Below are positions 15,882 through 20,294 of a DNA stretch of 20,294 bases, piece by piece (the stretch's first letter is position 1; every line of letters begins with the position of its first letter). The DNA is taken from assembly GCA_937892735.1 (NCBI GenBank), contig CALBGL010000027.1:1-20294 (forward strand). The letters are read 5' to 3'. This DNA comes from an uncultured Clostridia bacterium (GTDB lineage: Bacteria > Bacillota > Clostridia > Lachnospirales > Bianqueaceae). The notes under the pieces were generated by a model, which worked only from the letters and a program-made list of their open reading frames with translations, had not been told where the DNA came from and did not search any database. Position numbers and translations under genes: made by a program.

Positions 15882-17156
15882 TTGAAACTCAATTATAAGC
15901 GAACAATCCTCATAGGTTTAGCCTTCCTATCAATCTCCATATTCTGGCAGCTTTATGAGAATCTCATTCCTCTGATGTTGAAGCAGACATTTCAAATGGG
16001 AGATACACTATCCGGCGCCATTATGGCTATGGATAATATACTGGCCTTGTTCCTGCTCCCCATTTTCGGCAGCCTATCTGATAAAATACAGACTCCTTTG
16101 GGCCGCAGGATGCCTTTCATCATCACGGGCACAGCACTCTCCATCGTTTTCATGCTGATGCTGCCGGTAGCAGATCGTCTGGCCAATCTGGTATTCTTTA
16201 TGATCGCTCTCTTCCTTACGTTGATTTCCATGGGGCTTTACCGATCCCCGGCCGTCGCGCTGATGCCGGATCTGACTCCAAAACCTCTTCGTTCCAAAGC
16301 TAACGCAATCATCAACCTGATGGGAGCTATCGGCGGTATTCTGGCCTTGCTTCTCATCAAACTCCTGGTTCCTGCAGGCAATCGCCCGGATTATTTCCCG
16401 GTATTCGCGGCCGTCGCCCTCATCATGGGACTCTGTATACTGATTCTTGTTATCACGGTCCGAGAAAACAAACTCGCTGCTGCACTGGGAATTCCAGAAG
16501 AAGAGATGCAGGAATCTTCCCTCGTGGCACAGCAGGAAAAAATGCCCACGGATGTATTCCGCAGTCTGATTCTCATCCTGTTTGCTGTCGCTCTCTGGTA
16601 TATTGCCTATAATGCAGTTACCAGCGCCTTTTCTAAATATACACAGGTGTATCTGGGCATGAATGGTACCGGTTTTGCCGATTGTCTCCTGATCGCGACG
16701 GGAGCAGCCATCCTCACATATATCCCCGCGGGGCTTGTAGCCTCCAAAATCGGTCGAAGAAAAACGATTCTTATCGGGATCTGTCTTATGTTGTTCTCCT
16801 TCGGATGCGCGATTTTCTTTACCGCTTACCATCCCTTACTGATCGTCCTCTTCGCCCTAACAGGTATGGGTTGGGCTTCCATCAACGTCAATTCCTATCC
16901 TATGGTTGTTGAAATGTCCAAGGGTTCCAGCATTGGAAAATATACTGGGTATTACTATACTTTTTCCATGGCCGCACAGGTCATCACACCGATTCTTTCC
17001 GGCTTCCTGCTGGAACATGTAGGGTATTGGACGCTGTTCCCTTATTCTGTGTTTTTCCTTGTTCTTGCCTTTATCGTCATGCTTTTCGTTCGGCACGGAG
17101 ACTCAAAACCACTCCTGCCTAAAAGCAAATTAGAGATGATGGATGTGGATGACTAA
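15882..17156 (+). CDS. SLC45-type MFS sugar transporter
   Basis: This protein of about 424 residues has twelve predicted membrane segments. The diagnostic loop is FGSLSDKIQTPLGRRMPFI (residues 62-80), the TP-GRR-PFI form shared by sucrose/maltose-type SLC45 and plant SUT carriers. A second-half counterpart is LVASKIGRRKTI. A long basic/acidic loop separates the two halves. The start is probably the TTG at 15882, because AGGCGG lies 8 nt upstream; the in-frame GTG at 15873 overlaps that ribosome site. It has its own near-consensus promoter, divergent from the phosphorylase operon, and is convergent with the GH3 gene beyond the repeat array. It probably imports a glycoside or oligosaccharide; the exact sugar cannot be told. 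Confidence 0.88.
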   Translation: MKLNYKRTILIGLAFLSISIFWQLYENLIPLMLKQTFQMGDTLSGAIMAMDNILALFLLPIFGSLSDKIQTPLGRRMPFIITGTALSIVFMLMLPVADRLANLVFFMIALFLTLISMGLYRSPAVALMPDLTPKPLRSKANAIINLMGAIGGILALLLIKLLVPAGNRPDYFPVFAAVALIMGLCILILVITVRENKLAAALGIPEEEMQESSLVAQQEKMPTDVFRSLILILFAVALWYIAYNAVTSAFSKYTQVYLGMNGTGFADCLLIATGAAILTYIPAGLVASKIGRRKTILIGICLMLFSFGCAIFFTAYHPLLIVLFALTGMGWASINVNSYPMVVEMSKGSSIGKYTGYYYTFSMAAQVITPILSGFLLEHVGYWTLFPYSVFFLVLAFIVMLFVRHGDSKPLLPKSKLEMMDVDD

Positions 17157-17160
17157 ACTG

Positions 17161-17196
17161 ACAGGGACGAAATGTTAGACGGCATTCCGTCCCTGT
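17161..17196 (+). other. Hairpin after the transporter gene
   Basis: The arms ACAGGGACG (17161-17169) and CGTCCCTGT (17188-17196) pair perfectly. After one mismatch, AATG (17171-17174) pairs with CATT (17183-17186). No T-run follows, so this is not a standard terminator. The CCGTCCCTGT arm reappears inside the repeat array to the right, which suggests that this hairpin is an outlying relic of the same repeat family. Confidence 0.6.
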
Positions 17197-17260
17197 ACTC
17201 ATATCGCACGCCTTGTCGATGATCTCCATCTCTACTGCATTTAAAATGGTAGTAGCTTGC

Positions 17261-17601
17261 AGAATTATACGCAATTTGAGGATCCTCATGCCGTCAATCT
17301 CGCACTTGCGTATAATTCAGTTCCTTTTAGAATCGCTTTATACGCAGACCACAGAAAAGCTCTACAGAATCACTGGATTGCGTATAATTCAAAGATATTA
17401 GTTCCTTTTGAAATTGATTTATACGCAATCTCGCGAGGTGACTCTACTAAATCTTGATTTTGCGTATAATTGTAGGGGTATCTCCGTCCCCACAGCGCTT
17501 TTTATACGCAGTCATAAAATTCGCCTTCCTCAAATCTCTCGTCTGCGTATAATTCCAGGAGCATCTCCGTCCCTGTGAAGCTTGAAATGGAAGGATTTTA
17601 C
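17261..17601. repeat. 341-bp tandem repeat, copy A
   Basis: First copy of a direct tandem repeat holding four 54-bp units. From 17292 to its end I see no difference from copy B; the first 30 bases differ at several positions. Confidence 0.9.
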
Positions 17602-17942
17602 AGAATTATACGCACCTCGAGGATCTGCAAGTCGTCAATCTCGCACTTGCGTATAATTCAGTTCCTTTTAGAATCGCTTTATACGCAGACCACAGAAAAG
17701 CTCTACAGAATCACTGGATTGCGTATAATTCAAAGATATTAGTTCCTTTTGAAATTGATTTATACGCAATCTCGCGAGGTGACTCTACTAAATCTTGATT
17801 TTGCGTATAATTGTAGGGGTATCTCCGTCCCCACAGCGCTTTTTATACGCAGTCATAAAATTCGCCTTCCTCAAATCTCTCGTCTGCGTATAATTCCAGG
17901 AGCATCTCCGTCCCTGTGAAGCTTGAAATGGAAGGATTTTAC
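17602..17942. repeat. 341-bp tandem repeat, copy B
   Basis: Second copy, offset by exactly 341 bp. About 310 bp are identical to copy A by eye, which indicates a recent duplication. Its first 30 bases resemble copy C more than copy A, which suggests that the duplication joint or a conversion tract lies there. Confidence 0.9.
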
Positions 17943-18072
17943 AGAATTATACGCACCTCGAGGATCTGCGAGCCGTCAGTCTCGCAATTGCGTATAATTC
18001 GGTTCCTTATAGAATTGATTTATACGCAATCTCGTGAGGTAATGCCGCAGAATCTTGATTTTGCGTATAATT
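17943..18072. repeat. Partial and diverged repeat, copy C
   Basis: The head (17943-17999) aligns with the first unit of copies A and B with a few substitutions. It then jumps directly to the equivalent of their third unit (18019-18072), so it lacks two units. This shorter, diverged copy may be the ancestral form. Confidence 0.8.
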
Positions 18073-18142
18073 GCAAGGACGTCTCCGTCCCAATGTATTT
18101 TATACCTCTCCTCCGTCCCTTCTCTCCTTTTCCAGGTACGAC

Positions 18143-18170
18143 AAAAAGGCGTCCAATGCGGCGCCTTTTT
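18143..18170. terminator. Bidirectional intrinsic terminator
   Basis: AAAAAGGCG (18143-18151) and CGCCTTTTT (18162-18170) form a stem with a 10-nt loop. It has a T-run on both strands, so it can stop transcripts from the array side and from the nuclease-like gene. It starts right at the inferred original stop codon of that gene (18169-18171). Confidence 0.8.
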
Positions 18171-18936
18171 AAATTTTCGGGATGGGTTTATCGGGGAAGA
18201 GAAGTCGGCCTTCCGCGGCGAGATTTTTCCAAAAGAAATCAGTTGCAGCACGATCTCACGCAGGTCGATGCAGGAACGCTTCTTTTCGGGATCGCGAGAA
18301 TCCGTCGTGAAATGCTCTTTCGTGATGAGAAGGTTCTTCTTCTCCTGAACGCCTTCCGCGGCATAGTCTTCCAGCTTGCGTTTTTGATTCTGGGCGTATT
18401 GCTCGTCATCCAACATGCCTATATGTTCATGAAAATCCTGCGAGTCTGGAAAATAGAAGTCGATCATATAGGGGCGGCCCTGCGCATAAATGGAATAGTT
18501 ATGCGTACATTGTATGCCCAGCAGATCGAACAGGAGGAAAATGATGATCTCACTCTTGAAGTCGCGAGTCGTGCCGTCGAGATATGTTTTTTTCAACAAC
18601 TTTTCCGACGCCAAGATCCAGCGCATGCAGAAAACAAGCAAGGGCATAGCGTACATCGCGGCGATCCTTAAAGGACAGCGTCTTATATTGCGTTTTGAGT
18701 TCACGTAGACGAGCCTTCAGTTTCCGGCGTTTCTCATACAAAGAAAGATAGTCCACTTCATCAGCAGCCTTGATTTTAGTCTGCTTTCGGACTTTACTGG
18801 TGGATTCCTGCTTGTATAAATACACCTTTCCCGTTTTCTTGCGGGAGAGACAGAAGTCGGGAATGGCGTGAAGTTCGAGCAGAGTGTGATAGAACGAAGA
18901 AATGATATGTGCAATGTGAGATGAGAGTTTGGGCAT
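18169..18936 (-). pseudogene. PD-(D/E)XK nuclease-like protein gene, broken by two frameshifts
   Basis: The start is the ATG at 18936, 7 nt after AAAGGGG. The first frame reads MPKLSSHIAHIISSFYHTLL and continues through a charged helical region (YEKRRKLKARLRELKTQYKTLS) to a run of seven A at about 18587-18593. There the coding sense moves to the +1 frame (YLDGTTRDFKSEIIIFLLFDLLG, GRPYMIDFYFPDSQDFHEHIGMLDDEQYAQ, KNLLITKEHF, CIDLREI). Near 18255 it returns to the first frame, giving TDFFWKNLAAEGRLLFP and a TAA at 18171-18169, directly before a terminator. The two shifts cancel, so the intact gene would encode about 255 residues. The SE, IDFYF and HEHIG series resembles the active-site layout of PD-(D/E)XK nucleases, with ExH in place of ExK. 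Exact family and function are unknown. The left part of the second frame reads on into the array, which is not original coding sequence. Confidence 0.75.
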
Positions 18937-18948
18937 AGAATCGCCCCT

Positions 18949-18978
18949 TTCGTATTTTATGATATCATAAAATACGAA
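18949..18978. promoter_or_regulatory. Perfect 30-bp palindrome at the nuclease-like gene promoter
   Basis: The left arm TTCGTATTTTATGAT (18949-18963) is followed immediately by its exact reverse complement (18964-18978). It abuts the ribosome-binding site of the nuclease-like gene. On the minus strand a weak promoter can be drawn with TTTACA (18985-18980) and CATAAA (18961-18956), so the palindrome would cover the -10 box. An autoregulatory operator is the simplest reading. The outer CGTAT/ATACG also echoes the array motif GCGTAT. Confidence 0.7.
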
Positions 18979-19012
18979 TTGTAAAGATAGAATACGCAAA
19001 GACAGATATTGC

Positions 19013-19057
19013 AAAAAGAAAAGAACCACCCATCATCCAGTAGATCAAGGATGGTTC
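19013..19057 (-). terminator. Intrinsic terminator of the GH3 gene
   Basis: On the minus strand, GAACCATCC (19057-19049) pairs with GGGTGGTTC (19031-19023), with one G-U pair. A T-rich tail TTTTCTTTTT follows, just after the GH3 stop codon. Confidence 0.75.
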
Positions 19058-19067
19058 CTCCTATATC

Positions 19068-20294
19068 TTATGGAAGCCAGAATGTAAAACGAAGAACCTT
19101 CTGTCCTGTCAATTCCTCTGTCCTGTAGTCTGGTTGACCTCCCCCTACGGTGATCTCATATTCTCCGGACTCCAGTACCTTCTTTCCGTCGTTATTGACC
19201 ATCATAAGATCTTCTTGACCAAGAATGAATTCGACCTCCTGCGATGCACCGGGTTCCAGCGTGATACGCCGAAATCCTCGCAGCGAACAGTTGGGAGACT
19301 CCAACACCCGGCTCTTATGAATCGTATAGAGCTGTACAACTTCGTCCCCTTCCATCGTCCCCTGATTCGTCACTCGCACCCTGATATGCAGTTTGCCATC
19401 CTGCCAATAGGGGAATTCTACGGCATCGTATCGATAGGTATTGTACGACAATCCATATCCAAAAGGATACAGGGCATCATTCTTCATGTAACGATAGGTT
19501 CGTCCCGTCATGCGATAATCCGTAAATTCCGGCAATTCTTCTATGGTTCTGTAGAATGTAACCGGCAATCGCCCCGCAGGACTGTACTCCCCAAAGAGCA
19601 GCTCCGCTATCGCCTGGCCACCGCGGGATCCGGGATACCAGGCCTGAATGATCGCTGCGCATCTTGCCTCCGCCAGATTCAAATCCATAGCGCTGCCAGT
19701 CATATTAACCAGAATCACCGGCTTATCTCCCGCCGCATCCAGCACTTCTCTCAGCAGTCTCTCCTGCTGCCCGGGGAACTTTAGATCTGGCTTGTCTCCG
19801 CTTCCAAAGGTATTCGACTGATGTCGCTCCTCTCCCTCCAGCGTGTCGTCCAGTCCCAAGCAGACCACCACGGCGTCCGAATGTCTGGCCAATCCTGTGG
19901 CTTCATAAATATACTGGTTCTCATCCGAATGATGTTTCTCGTGGAATAAAACACATCCCAGCGAATATGCCACTTCCACATCCGTTCCGTCTAAATAGTT
20001 CTGAATTCCTTCCAACACAGTAGTATATCGATCTGCATCCCCGTAATAATTTCCCTTCAGCGCCTCCCTGCTATCCGCATTCGGACCAATCACAGCGATT
20101 CTCCGGAGCTTAGAAGGACAAAGCGGCAATACATGGTCGTTCTTTAAAAGAACCAGAGATTTACGAGCTGCCCTCAGATTCTTTTCCCGATGGGCTTTCG
20201 TATTATTGGCTGACGCAGGAATCGTCGCGTAAGGCACATGCTCTGGCTGATCAAACATCCCCAACTTCATTCGCGTGATCAGAAGACGCAGCAG
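19068..20294 (-). CDS. Glycoside hydrolase family 3 protein, C-terminal part
   Basis: The frame is open to the right edge; the first residues read LLRLLITRMKLGMFD, the usual link after the GH3 TIM-barrel domain, so the true start and the nucleophile domain lie outside the window. Present here are the alpha/beta sandwich C-terminal domain (SLVLLKNDHVLPL, IAVIGPNAD, the EGEERHQS acid/base region, LKFPGQQERLL, YPGSRGGQAIAELLFG, SPAGRLPVTFY) and a fibronectin-III-like domain (VRVTNQGTMEGDEVVQLY to the end). The arrangement matches beta-xylosidase and beta-glucosidase members. No signal peptide can be judged. It may hydrolyse oligosaccharides imported by the convergent SLC45-type carrier; that pairing is common in gut Clostridia but is inference here. 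Confidence 0.92.
   Translation of the reverse strand: MLRLLITRMKLGMFDQPEHVPYATIPASANNTKAHREKNLRAARKSLVLLKNDHVLPLCPSKLRRIAVIGPNADSREALKGNYYGDADRYTTVLEGIQNYLDGTDVEVAYSLGCVLFHEKHHSDENQYIYEATGLARHSDAVVVCLGLDDTLEGEERHQSNTFGSGDKPDLKFPGQQERLLREVLDAAGDKPVILVNMTGSAMDLNLAEARCAAIIQAWYPGSRGGQAIAELLFGEYSPAGRLPVTFYRTIEELPEFTDYRMTGRTYRYMKNDALYPFGYGLSYNTYRYDAVEFPYWQDGKLHIRVRVTNQGTMEGDEVVQLYTIHKSRVLESPNCSLRGFRRITLEPGASQEVEFILGQEDLMMVNNDGKKVLESGEYEITVGGGQPDYRTEELTGQKVLRFTFWLP

Larger units (their letters stand above)
17221..18106. repeat. Array of ten inverted-repeat-bounded 54-bp units, BIME-like
   Basis: This 0.9-kb non-coding block alternates strictly between a reverse motif (AATTATACGC or TTTATACGC) and a forward motif (GCGTATAATT). 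Ten reverse-to-forward units of 53-55 bp are visible: 17263-17317, 17337-17389, 17418-17471, 17501-17554, 17604-17658, 17678-17730, 17759-17812, 17842-17895, 17945-17999 and 18019-18072. Their interiors of about 33 nt differ from unit to unit, and several hold small palindromes such as TGAGGATCCTCA (17277-17288). Linkers of 19-49 nt come in two classes, one with GTTCCTTTTGAA and one with ATCTCCGTCCC. Decayed traces extend left to about 17221 and right to a TTTATACC at 18099-18106. No long ORF fits. The layout resembles bacterial interspersed mosaic elements, but the motif is not one I recognise. Confidence 0.85.

Noticed and set aside
17200..17260. Minus-strand reading that looks like a gene fragment (ATTILNAVEMEIIDKACDM)
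   Set aside because: The same stretch aligns as a diverged copy of the linker ahead of the AATTATACGC motif (CATCTCCGTCC to TTTTACAG) in the array, so it is repeat DNA, not a gene remnant.
17221..18106. CRISPR array
   Set aside because: The motifs are short, alternate in orientation and bound units of unequal spacing; no cas gene is nearby.
17221..18106. Twenty TATAAT/ATTATA hexamers as real promoters
   Set aside because: Each hexamer is part of the repeat motif, and no -35 box sits consistently 16-18 nt upstream.
18586..18594. A-AAA-AAC heptamer that fits a programmed -1 frameshift site
   Set aside because: The coding sense continues in the +1 frame, not the -1 frame, so classical -1 slippage would not join the two parts.
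17916..18671. Plus-strand open frame of 251 codons
   Set aside because: It runs from the array across the terminator and antisense to the nuclease-like gene, with no ribosome site or recognisable domain.

Overview
The window looks like chromosomal DNA of an anaerobic gut Firmicute, most likely a Lachnospiraceae-type Clostridium relative. This is inferred from gene content: a YesS-like membrane AraC regulator beside a sugar-binding lipoprotein, split transketolase subunits, an SLC45-type MFS carrier and a GH3 glycosidase. Strong Shine-Dalgarno sites, sigma-A promoters and moderate GC fit. No rRNA or tRNA was seen.

Positions 1-3589 (minus strand): the 5' part of a solute-binding lipoprotein gene that runs off the left edge, preceded by a clear promoter with activator-like direct repeats, and the membrane-anchored AraC regulator that probably drives it. 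Positions 3609-10645 (minus strand): a compact sugar operon transcribed as fucose-isomerase-like protein, transketolase N-subunit, transketolase C-subunit, FGGY kinase, MFS carrier, then a CDF metal exporter. A divergent LacI regulator (10772-11788, plus) shares the promoter region. The logic is aldose to ketose, ketose to ketose phosphate, then cleavage by transketolase. The kinase lacks two glycerol-contacting residues of GlpK, so a pentose- or apiose-like substrate is more likely than glycerol.

Positions 11762-15663 (minus strand): a nucleoside salvage cluster of purine nucleoside phosphorylase, a Ham1/RdgB-like pyrophosphatase, a TIM-barrel sugar isomerase and a SanA/YdcF-like membrane protein. 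A divergent-motif nucleoside hydrolase follows under its own promoter. Positions 15882-17156 (plus): an SLC45-type MFS transporter under a near-consensus promoter, divergent from the phosphorylase operon.

Positions 17161-18978: the unusual part. Between the convergent MFS and GH3 genes lies an array of ten units of 53-55 bp. Each unit is bounded by an inverted pair of a GCGTATAATT-type motif, and two classes of self-complementary linkers separate the units. A 341-bp tandem duplication has amplified the array. Next to it are a bidirectional terminator and a decayed gene for a PD-(D/E)XK nuclease-like protein with two compensating frameshifts. Its promoter carries a perfect 30-bp palindrome. 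Positions 19068-20294 (minus strand): the C-terminal part of a GH3 glycoside hydrolase running off the right edge.
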